A DNA stretch of 64,000 bases from Haliclystus octoradiatus (GCA_916610825.1 OU744446.1:36619833-36683832); one strand, 5' to 3'. Positions 11,249-33,079 are shown, counted from the stretch's first letter. Translations and numbers: made by a program. Notes: generated from the sequence alone by a model not told the origin.

Positions 11249-12544
11249 TTGGCCGGGACCATGGGGGCAATTATCCTGCTCACCCTACCCTCTTGGTGGC
11301 CCTGCTGCGCCTCGTTTTTGTTTCCAATCTATGTATTACTTTGTTTTTATCAGCACTTTTACAAACATGTTGGTTTGTGCACAATTTCCTATTATTTTCA
11401 ACAATAAATTATAATGTGTATTTGTTAAACTATAGATATATTTTACATTTGGCAAATCACGCTGATGCACAATTAGTAGCAACCATCAACTTGACTCTGT
11501 TCAACCAACTCTCTCCTAGAACAAATGAACCCACGACGCATCCAATCTAGCATGTACCAAGTGCATTATTTAATCCATCTGCTGCTTAGAGTGGGTTTAA
11601 AAAATTTCTTATCGATAAACAGTGGGGAGTTTTTGTACCCTTGTGGGGGAGGGGGTTACTCCCTGCAATACGTTGACGGGATTAACTTTCATGACTTTAT
11701 ACTTCCAGGAATAACAATAGAAGTTTTGAAGAGAAGAAAGATCACGGTATCGATTAACTCCTCCGATATGCCAGGATGTGAAGTCCGTAGTACGTTATTC
11801 CATTCAGTTGAATTGTTCTGGTCAAGTCCTGTGGTAAACAATTGCGGATAACTGCAAATTCGGATAAATGCAATGAAAATCGCTGGCAATTTTGACTTGC
11901 ATTTAAGCGGGTTACATTGTATAGAAAAATAATCAGTCGTTTAATTAGCATCAAAATCATAGTATCATCATGCCTCAATTAGTAACCTTTTATATTAGTT
12001 AATCTTAATCTTAAGGTTTTCTTTTCTATTATAATATCTTTTATTCTATATATTAGATTTTTAAGATGTGTCCATTTTTACTATACAAAATTAATCAATA
12101 AACGGGAGATTTGATTAAAGGTAGTAAAATTACATTTAACATTGATATTTTATTACATATTTAAAAACAAGGACAATCCATGAAATTTAATTACAATTTA
12201 AGAAAAAACTAACTATCTATCTATATTTATGGCTAATTTAAATTTGCACATGTCAATTAGTATGGGAAAGTATCTTAAGGTTGTATGTGTATGTAAATGA
12301 CACTTTATATAGGTATAGTGGTATAGTGTCCATTATTTGCCGGTCAAAATTACGAGATATATCAAATACGTGTACATGAGCCGGAGTCAAACTCTGACTC
12401 CGGCAGGACATTTCAACGGGAGCCGGAATGCATTTAAATTTTTGCCAGTAAGCAACAGGAGTCTAAAATGCAATCCTGGTAGTATCTTAACTGTTGATAT
12501 CATCATATTTCTCATAGAGGTTGGCACTGACTATAGTATCTCAA

Positions 12545-12635
12545 TTAATATAGTATTTATAGCCAATATAGTAATATAGTATTTATAGTAATATAATAAT
12601 ATAGTATTTATAGTAATATAGTAATATAGTGCCTT
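12545..12635 (+). repeat. AT-rich minisatellite
   Basis: Imperfect tandem units of TAATATAGTATTTATAG. Confidence 0.7.
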
Positions 12636-13019
12636 TATGTGTTTGCTTAATTTTGAGTTCATAAATTAATCCGTTTCTGGACATGTTATTACAGGAGTTT
12701 GTTTAGAATATTTTAAATCTTGATTCTATTTTCTTTACATTTTTGGAGCCGGATTCGGAGTCAAACACTTCTATAAGGATAATTTTCGGATTCCGGAGTT
12801 TGAAATTCTGACTCCTTACACCTCTGATGTACTTATGCATGGCTACGTACCATGGATCAAATTGTACATGTCTCTGATCGGAGGAGCGTTAGTTATTGCA
12901 TAGTCGAAATTGTTATTTCAGATTTATCTATTGATTGATGATTAGATCAAATGAGCGTTAAAAACAGCATCTCATTTTATCAACTTTCAATGGTTCACAA
13001 AATAAAGTTCAATTAGCTC

Positions 13020-13425
13020 CTCAAAAAATTGTCACGTTTTTTTCATGTCCAAATTCTTCCAAAACTCGATCTTTTGCTCACAATAACATATATAACAACA
13101 AATGCCATAGTCATGCATTTAAATTAGCTGGTATTCACAAATGGAACCAACAAGCCTTCTGGATGAAAGAAATATCTAACAGCTCAATATATATAAATAA
13201 TCTGAAGAACACATTAATTAAATAACACTTTATCTTATATAACTTGGTATACTTTTTATAAATGTAAAATTTTCCTAATACTGTACAAACATTTTATTCC
13301 TAAATATTATACTTCAATATTGTATTTATATTGTATACATTTTGTAATCAGCCCTGTGAAAACAAGTCTAGTATGGCTTACCAGGCCCTGAATAAATAAT
13401 ATGATGATGATAATGAAATATTTAT
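13020..13425 (+). mobile_element. non-LTR retrotransposon 3' fragment (ATG-tailed)
   Basis: The last codons (HAFKLAGIHKWNQQAFW...) end at TAA about 13225. They are followed by a 3' UTR with CAGCCCTGTGAAAACAAG, GGCCCTGAATAAATAATATG and an ATGATGATAATG tail. Related tails are at 6062 and 28660. Confidence 0.55.
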
Positions 13426-14253
13426 CCAGTTGAATCTTAATCTTATTCTCAAACCTCAGAAAATCTCACTCAAAAATGTTTGAACAATGCATGTACGAAA
13501 CCGCAAACAATAATATTAATGTATAAAGTTTAATTTCGCTAGAAATATCCCCTACAGAATACAATTTGACATACATGAACATAGAATATTATATATGACA
13601 ATAATGTACAAATTGTACTATTTAACAATATAATGACCAAATTATTATAAAAACTAGTACAAAGAACTTCACAATACAAGAACAATATTTATACAAGTGA
13701 AATAACAATAAAACGATTTGTCTGGAATCATATCATACAAAACCAAAATAATTTCTTATAATTGAGAAGTAGCAAGCAATATTCTTTAAAGGATAAAAGG
13801 AATTGTTTTGCGAGACAATAAACTCACAGTTTAACGAGACGTCTATAGTTTTTGTGATAGGATATCAACTTTTCATATCAAATGCATTTTTACATAGACG
13901 AAGACAAACACGATAATTGATGTTAGACATCATCATATCATATGCAGTAATATCTGTCAAAAACAAAGAAATGATAAATTGCATAGGTTTCTAAATACCA
14001 AAACCACAAACGAATCATGTAATATGAACTTTATATTTTAAGATCACCAAATAGTCTATCAGCGAGCTCAAATTTTTGTAAAATATTTTCATAATATCCA
14101 ACAAACTCCATGTAATAATTTCTTGTTACTTTATCATTGTTAGTGTTTGTGACACACATAGATATATAATATAAAGCACTTATCTAAGCAGTTAGATATT
14201 ACAGCTAGTCCGAATCTATAGCAGTACAATATTTCAGAAATGCTTTGAAAATG

Positions 14254-15087
14254 TCAAAGATTATTAAACCTGGCTGCTTTTGAAGCCCACGATTCGGACT
14301 TATCTTCTTTAATTTTTGTTCGACGAGGTTTAGGTAAAGCTGCTGCCATTGATAATTTATCACTGCTTGATGAAGTTCTACCACTTTCTTGTTGAAATGA
14401 ATCTTCAGATGAAGATTGTGAAATTCTCTCAGGGTTTGAAGGCGCAGGATAACCGTTCTTATAATCCATATCACTACCACGTCGTGTATCATTAAAGCTG
14501 TTTGACGATTGCGTATCACTGACATTATCTTCTGCTTCATAATTATGATTTGTAATATCTTTATCTTCGACGATATCATTTTCGTGTGTGGCTGTTACAG
14601 GAGACGCCATTGATTCAGCAAGATCGACATCAGGTTCAACAGAATTATGACTTTTTGAACTTAAGATTTCTTCATGATCCAAAACTTCCTCGTATACATT
14701 GGCTGTATTATCTTCATCATGATTTTCACCTCCTAAACCAAGTACAGTGTCATGATTAATCAAATCAACAGTGATTGGAATACCAAGTTTGGATAAATAT
14801 TCATCAGTCACTTTGTCAACAACAAGCAAAATGGTTTTCTGTTGATTTTCTTTGATTTTTGCTACAACTTGTGCATGTGTTGCTTCTTCAACATTAGAAT
14901 TATTTACTTCAACAACACGATCACCAACACATAGACCAGCCAAATCAGCAGGTCCACCTTTATCGACAGCGCTTATAAATTGTCCTGCTACACCTTTTTC
15001 CCCATGTAAATTGAAGCCATAACCTTGTACTTGACGCAGCATACTGCAAAGACGCGGTGCACGAATAGAATTTCCATCATTTTCCAT
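14254..15087 (-). CDS. NHERF-type PDZ scaffold with ERM-binding tail, 277 aa
   Basis: NHERF proteins sit under the apical plasma membrane and tether channels and receptors to ezrin/radixin/moesin and so to actin. The single PDZ domain covers about residues 11-91: PRLC start, carboxylate-binding loop GYGFNL, then GQFISAVDKGGPADLAGL and GDRVVEVNNSNVEEATH, all close to the NHERF1/2 pattern. A long acidic, Ser-rich linker (about 115-260) follows. The last 13 residues end SWASKAARFNNL, matching the ERM-binding motif with its terminal FxNL, which can also act as a PDZ ligand. Vertebrate NHERF1/2 have two PDZ domains; here there is one. The gene is intronless. I chose ATG at 15087; the open frame runs five codons further upstream without an ATG. 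Confidence 0.88.
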   Translation of the reverse strand: MENDGNSIRAPRLCSMLRQVQGYGFNLHGEKGVAGQFISAVDKGGPADLAGLCVGDRVVEVNNSNVEEATHAQVVAKIKENQQKTILLVVDKVTDEYLSKLGIPITVDLINHDTVLGLGGENHDEDNTANVYEEVLDHEEILSSKSHNSVEPDVDLAESMASPVTATHENDIVEDKDITNHNYEAEDNVSDTQSSNSFNDTRRGSDMDYKNGYPAPSNPERISQSSSEDSFQQESGRTSSSSDKLSMAAALPKPRRTKIKEDKSESWASKAARFNNL

Positions 15088-16149
15088 TTTAATTATCAAC
15101 AAAAATATATAACATAAACAATAACGTTCTCTTTATTATTCTCATGTGAGTTCAAACCTCAAATTTTCATATTTTCACGTAGATAAACATTACAATGAGT
15201 CACGGCAAAGTGAAACCTGAGCAAAGCAAAGTTTCTATCACTTGACCGCGTAACAAGAAATCAACATGAGGAGCTGGGTACGAACATTTCTATTGTTCTA
15301 TGACATATCAACTTCAAGTGATAGTAGCCATGGTAACAATAAATTAAATCACCTGTCGAATAATACCTAGGAAGGAAGTATAAATTACGTTAAAAAATAC
15401 AACTTGAGAGTTTTGAAGTATTGTGTATTAAAGTAATGGCAGTTCCAGTAATTTGCTAACTACTGAGTCGTTAAGAATATTGTTATTACTACTCAATGAT
15501 AGATCTAGTTTCTTATGAGGGTAATGAATTTGCAATTATAGTCAATTAAATTTTGAAAATGTCACACGCCCCATCATCTATATTATATATTCGAGATAAA
15601 CGAACGACTCAACAACTCAGCTTATATATATAAATTCCTGTTAACTCTCTACCCATTTTAACTCCCGCAAAATTATAAGCACTGCAAAGCAAAAATATCC
15701 TATCATATGATAGGTCGGGGGCATTGAAATATTAGATTATTTTTATTCAAGTGATTGCAAAATATTTATGACGAATGTAAGGTGCGGTTGACAAACTTAA
15801 ACACTCTCAACGAAATGTTTATCATAACCGCCCAAGGGATATTGACAACGGGAGAGCATTTGAGATAACAAAATTACAGGTGGCCTATATATAGTGGCAT
15901 ATTGAAAATTGGGGAAAACGTCAAACAAATCGGTTAAGATATCAGTGGCAGAGATAATAATACAATATAGGCATATAATAAGCAATTGGCGCACAATTTC
16001 ATATGCTGAGGTATTAATATAGTTTTCTCCTGGAGTGACTAGAGTGTTTCTTTATTTGTTTTTCTAGAGAGTGTTTACTATATTTTAGGCACATAAGTGT
16101 GTATTAATCATTAGCGTTTACTTTTACTTTTTAATTTTACTAACGTTCG

Positions 16150-16243
16150 AAACTAATATGATGTTAATTGTAAATTTTTATTTATTTTTTTTACACTTGG
16201 ATATTGTAAAGCGCTTAGAGCAAATGATATAGGCGCTATAAAA

Positions 16244-16289
<46 letters not shown>

Positions 16290-16290
16290 T
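16150..16290 (+). repeat. LINE 3' tail with (ATT)n
   Basis: AAAGCGCTTAGAGCAAATG, then GGCGCTATAAAAATTTATT, then about 15 ATT units. It is the same tail as at 9560-9614. Confidence 0.7.
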
Positions 16291-16606
16291 ATTACTCCAC
16301 GGCGATCAACAGACAAATAATAGAAACAAATTGAAGTGATCAAACATTGACAAACCATGTCACGGATGTGGAAATCATGAAATAAATCAAAGTTTCAAAG
16401 TAGGAGATTTAAGTCTTGCGTATTAAATAAATATGTTGATTTATTTGACGGAATACATATACGGAATCTTCAGATTGAGAATTATTGATTGAAATATGAA
16501 GTATTAGGACCCCTTGAACTAGATTATTAAGTGTAGTCGTAGCTGTAGATGTAGTCGAGTAGGTGTCTTTATCGTGTTTTTCAGAGTATGGGACTTTGCT
16601 GCAAAC

Positions 16607-16895
16607 CCGGGGTAACTTCCAAATGCGCTTCGACGGGGTTGTCCACTTGAAACAACAGAGCTTTGAGAGGGGATGATCATAATAAAAATGTTTCAGATCA
16701 TGAAAAAGATAAACCAAATAATTTTTTTAAAAAAAACACATGTACCCTAAAGAAACGAGGAAAAAATATTTGACTAACAAAAATTTTCACCAGTTTAAAA
16801 TAAAAAATGTAACTCAAAAAAGTGTGTAGATTTTGAAAAGGTATCCTTTAATATTTGAACGATATCCATATACCAAAAGTATGGCAGTTACCACC
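16607..16895. mobile_element. MITE-like element, CGGGGTAACTTCC termini
   Basis: The left end is CCCGGGGTAACTTCC...GCGCTTCGACGGGG; the right part is AATATTTGAACGATATCC...GCAGTTACCACCC. It belongs to the same family as 246-525 and 43637-43858. Confidence 0.55.
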
Positions 16896-17965
16896 CTAAT
16901 GGATGCAGCAAGAAGCCTCGATCGACACCTTTCTTGCCCGTGTCGAAGACGAGACTGGTCCATCCAATCCAAAGCAAAAACTATAAATTGCCATTTAAAT
17001 ATTGAAAATTGGTAAGGAGACATACGATTTCAGCTCATTAGTAGATGTTCACCACATGTATGTATAACGCAATTAAGCTAATCACTTCAAACAAACGAAT
17101 AAAGTCTGTTTAAAATCCATAGCAATTATCAAAACAGTTTTCAAACTGAGTAATCAGCTTTGTTACATAACCACACCTCTTTATACGAATGATTATTTAT
17201 TGATTAAAATCCATTGATATTATAGCCACGTGTTTCGAACGATTGATCAGACTATACCTGTGACATCAATTGAGATTAATAATCTACAATCTACACCAGT
17301 CACGTAATCAATGTAGCGTAGCCATACCAAATGCATTAAGCCTTATTGAGTCGGACGGGAAAAAAGCCAAGAGTAATTTCAGACCATATTTCGAGAATAC
17401 TTAGTTGAACTCAATGTCAATGACTAATCTGTAAATCCAGTATGATCTGTATGTCTTGAAATTTAATTATACAGCTACGGCGTTGCCCCGGCGTTGTTTT
17501 TATTTCATGCTGAGGTAATTGTACCGTTGAATGTTGAATTTAAAACTCTATAGCAGATAGTTAAATGTCAGAACATTATAGATATCATAATTTGCAGCCC
17601 GTAGCTTTTGACGCCATAATTCGAAACCCTTAGTAGCATAACCAGGAACATTGTTTTGTAGTAACATAGCAAGCCGCACATTGTTGCTTATAATTGTGGT
17701 TTCCATATCAAATTCGGACTGAGAACGGGTGGCAATCACTTGGGTGGACTACTATATCGATCATTTCTATTTAGAATATTCGACGTTATATTAGTTGATA
17801 AAAGTGAAACCACGTCTACAACGTCGTCTCTACACAAGCATTTCTTAAACATCAAAAATAACTCAATGATGCTTGCAAGCCCGCTTGCAAGATGATATAT
17901 AATTATGAAGCCATGCCGCAAGTGGTCACAAGACCCTTGGTAAAAAGTGTCAAAAACCATCCATA

Positions 17966-18057
17966 TAGCCTGCTTGCAGACATACTTTTTCTTCGTATAG
18001 TCCTACAGAACTTGCAACAGCTCTATACAAAGGAAGAGTCTGTCTGCATGCAGGCTA
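17966..18057. mobile_element. short TIR element (TAGCCTGC family)
   Basis: The inverted ends are TAGCCTGCTTGCAGACATAC and GTCTGTCTGCATGCAGGCTA. Confidence 0.6.
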
Positions 18058-19379
18058 CCATCTAAATAGCCGCACTAAAATACTGAAATTAAGAATTTTA
18101 CGCGGCGTTTTAATCTATCATACGGAACTTGGCAGCATATAAACACCAGTGAAAATTTAAAATAGCTAACTTCTACCTTAATTACAAGCAAAGGAACAAT
18201 CTTGTATAATTAGATATTGAAACAAATCTTTATGAATGCAGGACGTGTTGAAGCTTCGTATCTGATTTTTAGTGGTCATATATCTAATTTATAATATTTT
18301 AATAACGCCCATAGCTGCAGTTATATCTAAATTTTAATATTTCATAACGCCCATATAGATGCGGTCCTATCTAATTTTTAATATTATAATAACGCCCATA
18401 TAGCTTGATAATCTAAATACCTGCGCAGGATATTGCAAATTTAATCCACACAGTAATATATATGAGAACATTTTTGCTCATTATAACTTGATCATGAATT
18501 TGACAAAGTAAATGATCTTATATCAACCGTGTTGTGTATACACTCTATACGCGTGTATTCTTTCAAAAAATATGTTTTCAAAATAGTGACAAAAGGGAGA
18601 AAATATGTCTCCATCCTGTATCTCTGCTAATTATTACCAGTATTGAACACTGTATTGATAGTTTGCCTTTAAATTAACGAATTTACATATTACTTAAAAC
18701 CCGTCATTCTAAAATATGACGTCATATTCGAACGTAATTCTGCAAACTGATTGGTTGGTCCATGTGTTAGGAAATACATATAAGGTAAGCATTTTTTCGA
18801 AAATTATGTGGTATTTTACTAATGCATTGCAAATAATCAATATTACACAATTATAACGAGCAAGTTCCACCACTCTACTCTATAACACAAAGAATCCTCC
18901 ACAGTATTATTTACAAGTCTTGAGTTATGACAGGTACATAAAAACTTTAATGCTACAAAATCATCCACGAAGTTAACAATTTTTTTAAAATTAGTCCTCT
19001 TTGAGAACAAAAATAATGCCATGATAATAAAACTATTCCCATGTCATTTCACGAAACCTCATAAAAGAACACATCAAAACCGTCAAATAGTTTCAAAAAG
19101 AAATTAATATAAAGGTGTACAGTTTAATGAGCTTAAATGTCATTTGATCAAACCATGAATAATAAAGCCTTCATTGAAAATAACTTACTGTTGCAAAAGT
19201 TGCCTTTATACAAGGATATTTTTAAAGATATCTTCGTTGAGTTCTTTCTCGGTGGGAATCTTGAGAGGATATTTATAAACTATACCTTATTTTTGAGAAA
19301 ATATTTCAAATTTGAATTGACAGAGAGAGTGGATTTAACAACAAAGTAAGTTTCTACACTGAATGTCATGTCAACAAAA

Positions 19380-21850
<2,471 letters not shown>

Positions 21851-22617
21851 GAAATAAAGGGATATACAACGAAGTTGCCCTAAGTCTACACAGGGAAATG
21901 TATTCATGTGGTATATATATATATATACTGTAGATAACATACTATCTTATTTTAAGAAAATTTGTACTTACAATAAAAAATATTTCCTTGCTATGTGAAC
22001 AATTTTAAATTGTTTATTTAAGCAAAAATAAAATTATTACGAAAAATCATTTTCTTGATTTAAGCACAAACTTTGTTGATTTAAGATTTTTTGTTGTTGT
22101 ACCAAACAGTTTATTCTGGCAAGATTATTTTACTCAATTGAAAGACTATATTCTTCTTTCCAGCAAAGCTTCGCATAAATTTATGTTTATGACTTTCGAA
22201 TGTTGAGAAAGTAAATACAAACAAGAATTTTTGGTTTAAAATGAGAAAAGTAGTTCTTGAATCAAGAACAACTTTCTTACAAAATTACGTAGCAGAATTT
22301 GAAAATCCCGTCAAGAATATTTCAAGAATAACAATTTTTGATACTCTTTGGTGCAATAATGTTTTCTTATGACAAGGGTAATATAAGAATGTGTAGGAAA
22401 GCGTAACTGCATCGAGAATGTATGTTCTTGGCATTCTTGTTCGTTTGTTTCTTCCTGAATATTCCTGAAGACGGTTGGTCTCTCTTGAATGTCCCGAGAA
22501 GAGCTGAGAATCTTACTTTCAAGCTGCATATTTAGTGGCCATTTGTCATTTATTTGTTTTGAAATGGCAACCAGAACAACCGTTATCAGGGCAATAATTT
22601 TGTTGAGTATTAGATTA

Positions 22618-22797
22618 CAGTGAAACCTGTATATAACAGCCAGCTACGAGAGGTAGATAAATCGACCATTATAAACAGGTGGCCTTTATATAAAGGTTCG
22701 ATTCAATAGAAAATACTATTTTAGGCATTGCAAGAGTGACCATTATAGACAGGTGGCCGCTATAGAGAGGTGACCGTTATAACAGGTTCGACTGTAT
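22618..22797. mobile_element. pogo/mariner-like MITE
   Basis: Full-length copy: ACAGTGAAACCTGTATATAA ... GACCGTTATAACAGGTTCGACTG. Confidence 0.8.
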
Positions 22798-22981
22798 ACC
22801 TGATACTGATTCAAGATATTTGGTTCATATATACATATGAGGATAGAGGAACTTACTTAACTCCATTTTTACTTCTGTATTTTTCATCACAAGTATTTCT
22901 TTGCATTCCTTTCTTTAAGTATCCCTTTGTATTATTATAATTTCATAACTTTATGATCATAACGTTTCTTTCTTTCAGAAG

Positions 22982-25900
22982 ATGCTGTTGAACTTGATGT
23001 TATGTGTTCTGTTCTCTAATTTATTTCTTACGAAGCAAGGTATTGTATTTCCTATCAAATCTTTCATTAAAGCCCTCTTCATTTCAAACATCTAGGTTCC
23101 ATCGATTAACATTTGCATACGCTCTTTTGATAATAAATTGGTAGATGTATATATATCATCTGAAAATGTTAAGAATGTTTTATCAACTAAACTTTATTTT
23201 ATTTCAATACAATTCAATACATATGCTCTATAATCCACTCATTTGTAATTTATATACATTGATACAAGTTGTATATATATAGGTAGGATAAGAGTATGAG
23301 CAAATCCGGGGGGGTAACTCCATATGGTTTGGTATACGGGGACGTGCCAATTATTGAGGGTACCTTTTCATCGTCTTGTAAAATATTTAGGGTATACATT
23401 TCATGATTTTCGAAATATTTGGGGTATTGGTTTTCAAAAAAAAATTATTTGCAGGTATCAATTTGAAAATAATGCTTAAAGAACATAAAATGCTTTCTTC
23501 GCATTTGTGGATTATTTTCTGGGGTATATATTTTAGTGTGAAAAAAAATATTTGAGGTACCAATTTGGGATTAAAAAAAATTTTTGGGGGGTATTTTTAA
23601 ATTCAAATTGGCACCCCCCCCCCTCCCCGTCCCTGAAGTTCTTATAAACGGGAGCAAATAAAAGATCCTCTTAAAAAATCGTAGAAACCTATTGTGATTA
23701 ATGTTTTCGTTGCCAGTATCATCTTTGTCCTTCGCCCGTTTTTTCCTTTTATCAGGACAGACAGTGTGAGAAAATTAATAGTTCTATATTTCTTGATTTA
23801 TTTTGCAAATAGAACTTAATGTATGCAAGCCCTCGTTAAAAAATGTGACATTGCTATGTGAACATGTTTATTTTAGTTCAAATGTCCAAAATTCGTATAA
23901 ATATTCGTAAAGACAACTGAAACAAAAAGTTCCTATTAGTAACCTCATTATATTTCTTTACGAACAATTTTAAAAGAATGTATAGCCTAGCAATTTTTAT
24001 TCTTGCAAGATCTCTTGTCATAGACAAACGTCATTCTATTTTGAAAAATCGAAAGCAATGGCGATTAACGCTATACAGAATTTTAGTAAAAAAACTAAGA
24101 AATAAGGCGAACATTTGGTTAATTGTAATGAGAGAGAAGCTAGGAGCTTTTTACAATAGTTTTATGTTTGAGTTTGTACAGCGTACATAAAACATTCTAC
24201 AGTATTTCTCAGTTGATACAAGTTGAAATGTTTACAGCGTTTTTCATGTAAAATCTGATTAAGCAGGTTTACTCAGGTACAATTAAGAGACATTAATTTT
24301 CCTGGGAAGTTCTCTAGTATCTTCAGTTACTATAGCATTGTTCACAATTTTCTAACCATGTCCGTACAACAGGATTAACAGGTTCTTTTAACAGGATTTA
24401 CAGGTTGTCATCCTATTGTTTATCCTCGTCATCATGAATTTATGAACTGTAAGTATTGGAATTGTATATCATGATCAAAAGACTATCGCAAAAGTGTAAT
24501 TTTGGAAATTTATTTTACCATATGTCTATGCAAATAAATAGCTTACCTATAAAAATCATAAAATAGAACCCGTACCACAGAAATACTTGAAGTAACCCCT
24601 TTTTGTGGGTATATATAACATATACTTCCATTGATTTTATTACTTTATTATTTGAAATCATATGAAAATAGTTCATCCCATCATCAATCTGAGCAAATTA
24701 AGATTGCGATCGTTATACATACATTATATTTTATAACTTTATGCCAGAAAAAGTCATAATAAATAAACCCAATATGGGAGGAATGAAATTCCACCTGTAA
24801 CTCTTATAATAGCAGCAGTTTACCAACTAAAATAATGTGTATTAGTATAGTGTATTTTGAAAAGACCGTGAACCCCGGGTTATATTGTTATGCCACACCA
24901 AAAAGTAATGTAGACGGTGTCGCCCTACCGAAAGCACCCGTACCACTCCTATATTTCTAGATAAGTGGCTTTTTTCGCTGAGAGCAATTAATTTTAAACG
25001 CTCTTTGTTGATCTCAGCCGCGACACTGCAAATCAATTTCAACAGATTTCATGGCAGATAGGTCTCAATTGTCAATATGCAACGATGCGCCGCAGCTACT
25101 CGCAATGCAATTCCGTCTTGACAATTTCATCTGCCATCCTCAGATGGTAGGCCTACTCATTTGATGTTTCAGATAAAGTCAAGGCTGAGTTGACATTCCT
25201 TCGGGGGATTTGAACCACAGTCGATCAGATATGATCCGATCTGAAGTTCGATTGCCATCTGACCTGATCCTCCTACTAACCCTCCTCCTCATAACATGTA
25301 TGGTCGATGTGAAAAAGCTCTATAGATACTGTAGACAACTTCACAACGTTTCGACACGTATAATTTATTTAACAAAACCTGTATTGACTTTGATATATTG
25401 ACATGTAATTTGTTAGAATAATGTGCTATACAATCTTTAAACCACTTATATCTTGCCTGATATTAATACAATGACACCTGTATATAACAGCCACCTATGA
25501 AAGATAGAGAAACTGACCACTATATACAGGTGGCCATTATATACAAAGTTGATTCAATAGAAAATGTTATTTTAGACATACCAAGAGTGACCACTATAGA
25601 CAGGTTGCCACTTTATAGAGGTGACCGTTAAAACAGGTTTCATATTTTCCGCTGATGATACCCTCCATTTAAAAAGATATTGCTTGAAAATGCTGGGAAT
25701 AATATCCAGATAATAGATATATAGATATTGCTATATAGCATTGCATCATTAAAGTCATTAAACGTGAAAGTTGTTGACGTTCAGGATTCGAAATGACTAT
25801 TCCGATTTCAGTGTCGATTGTATATATTAGTAGCTATAAAAGTGCGGCAAATACAATTATTTTGTTATTACAAATTTGATGTACTGTATCATGAAATGCA

Positions 25901-26086
25901 AATAATAAGACAGTTTCATGCCTTCTTTCATTAATAAATAAAAACATGTATAACTTACATTAGCGAGTACATTTATTTGTTTCTTTTTACCATACAGTTG
26001 CTGATGAAAGAGAGTCTGGATATGGAAACGAAGAACAATATAATCAACATGCTAGACGTGGAAATGAGGCAAAAAAGGAGAGATAG
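22982..26086 (+). CDS. candidate short secreted peptide, 48 aa, two exons
   Basis: Exon 1 (22982-23039) follows an acceptor-like CTTTCTTTCAG and encodes MLLNLMLCVLFSNLFLTKQ, a convincing signal peptide, ending at donor CAAG|GTATTG in phase 1. Exon 2 (25998-26086) follows TTTTTACCATACAG and reads VADERESGYGNEEQYNQ... to a TAG, giving a 29-residue, highly charged tail with dibasic RR near its middle and at its end. Phases agree and the sum is 49 codons with the stop. The intron is about 3 kb and full of repeats. It could be a neuropeptide-like or immune peptide precursor, or a fortuitous pairing of two open stretches. No homology is recognised. Confidence 0.35.
23308..23640. mobile_element. diverged MITE (GGGGGTAACTCC termini)
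   Basis: It starts CCGGGGGGGTAACTCCATATG and ends CCTCCCCGTCCCTG, with a body rich in TTTGGGGTAT-type motifs. It is a diverged relative of 43637-43858. Confidence 0.4.
24905..25270 (-). repeat. tRNA-derived SINE (family A)
   Basis: Near full-length minus-strand copy of the 8505-8882 SINE. The tRNA-like head is at 25195-25270 (B-box complement GGGATTTGAACCACA). Confidence 0.85.
25468..25643. mobile_element. pogo/mariner-like MITE
   Basis: ATGACACCTGTATATAACAG ... GACCGTTAAAACAGGTTTCA; slightly diverged copy of the 22618-22797 element. Confidence 0.75.
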
Positions 26087-27086
26087 CAATTATAAATATA
26101 AGAATAATGTGGAAATTTCGAATAACATAAAGTACTGCGATCTGTAGTTGATCATTTGATAGGCACATAATTATGTGTAATATAACACAGAAAATATGCA
26201 ATATAATGTCAATGAAAAGACGTCTTTATATCATTATCCTCAAACGTGAACAATAATGACCAATCAGAATGCTTAATATCTCACGAGTTCATTTTATGAC
26301 ACGTCACAACACGTGAATAAAAACCTTACGAAGCTATTCCCATGGCGTAATCTCTCTCAATATATAGCAGCATGTGATAAAAAGTTACCAAAATATCTCT
26401 GAAAATTGTCCTTGGCCCGAAAATTTTCTCTGCAGCCCTGAGGCAAAGTTTACTTTTAGATTTTTTCAACTTCATTTCCCTTGAGAATTATTTAAAGAAA
26501 AGTATAGAAAAGAAATATTATAGTAAAGAAAATATTTATAACTCTGGCGGTGTATTTTGAAAAGACAGTGACCCCTATACATGTACTGTCATTCAACACC
26601 AACATCAGCCATGATGTGAAAAAGTTATATATATCATGTAAAGACTTTTACCTGAAATTTCTCTATCATGACACCCCTGTATAGTGCATGTGTACGAACT
26701 TGAAGTTCAAAGTATCCAATTTCCTTCATAAGACGTCATAAAGTTAAAAGGGTAACATTTCCAAGGGTGTTTTTACAGATGAACAAATTGACCCTAAGTT
26801 TGTTTTATGCATATGTAACAAACCACCAATTTCAAAGCATTGGTTATCGCAAGCGTGTTTATAAAATACACTCAAAAACAATCACGAAAATTATCCAAAA
26901 ACGAAAACATGTAGTAAACATCGATACAAATTTGATGATATTTTTTTAATGATTTTGTTAAATATTGAGTTGATGCACACTCTATTTGAAGTTCTTGATC
27001 ATATATAAATTGGATTTATAAAATGTGATATAAATATTTTCAGATATTGTAGTTATATTGGTTATAGCTCTTTGAAGATTTTAAAA

Positions 27087-32530
<5,444 letters not shown>

Positions 32531-33079
32531 TTAAAGCCAAATAACATTTGATTTAAACCATTGAATCAATATTGCATATTTGATGTACTTAAATTTAAAT
32601 AAATAATTAATCATAAAATGTCTTTGATATTAGGGTAGACCTACCATTCATTTATGATTTAGTTATGGAAAATAAGTAAAATACAATTAGTTTAATGTAA
32701 TAATGTTTCAAATATTGATCACTTCAATGATACGATGGGGCTATGGGCAAGTAGTATTTTTTCAGAATATTTTGCATTGTGAATGGTCTAATTTATAAGT
32801 TTCTTTGTCAGCAATGTCAGACCGTGATTTGTGGCATTCTTTGTGTAGCAAATATGTTAGGCGTAAGAGTGACGTCACATTCCTATAATGTGACTGTCTA
32901 TACTACTTATGATACGCCTCAAAAGGACGCTAGCAACTATTCTGCATCTCTTCAAGAGTTCATGAACTGTTCATGAAGTGAATGAACCATCTTTCTCAAG
33001 GGTAATCAACTAACCAAGAACCCGGTGAAGAGGAGCTACCAGCTTACCCGGTTTGTGGAAAAAGGATAAATCCAAAATA

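Larger units (their letters stand above)
7200..14250. other. intergenic region, no gene seen
   Basis: No open frame here has coding character. The region holds the SINEs, LINE tails, hairpin element and tandem repeats listed separately, plus plain AT-rich sequence. Confidence 0.6.

Noticed and set aside
15797-15994. Minus-strand frame with a hydrophobic start resembling a signal peptide
   Set aside because: Begins at GTG, with no in-frame ATG or acceptor upstream.
17548-17960. Two overlapping minus-strand frames that could be one frameshifted pseudogene
   Set aside because: Amino-acid content looks mildly coding but no family is recognised, there is no ATG for the second frame, and no splice context was found.
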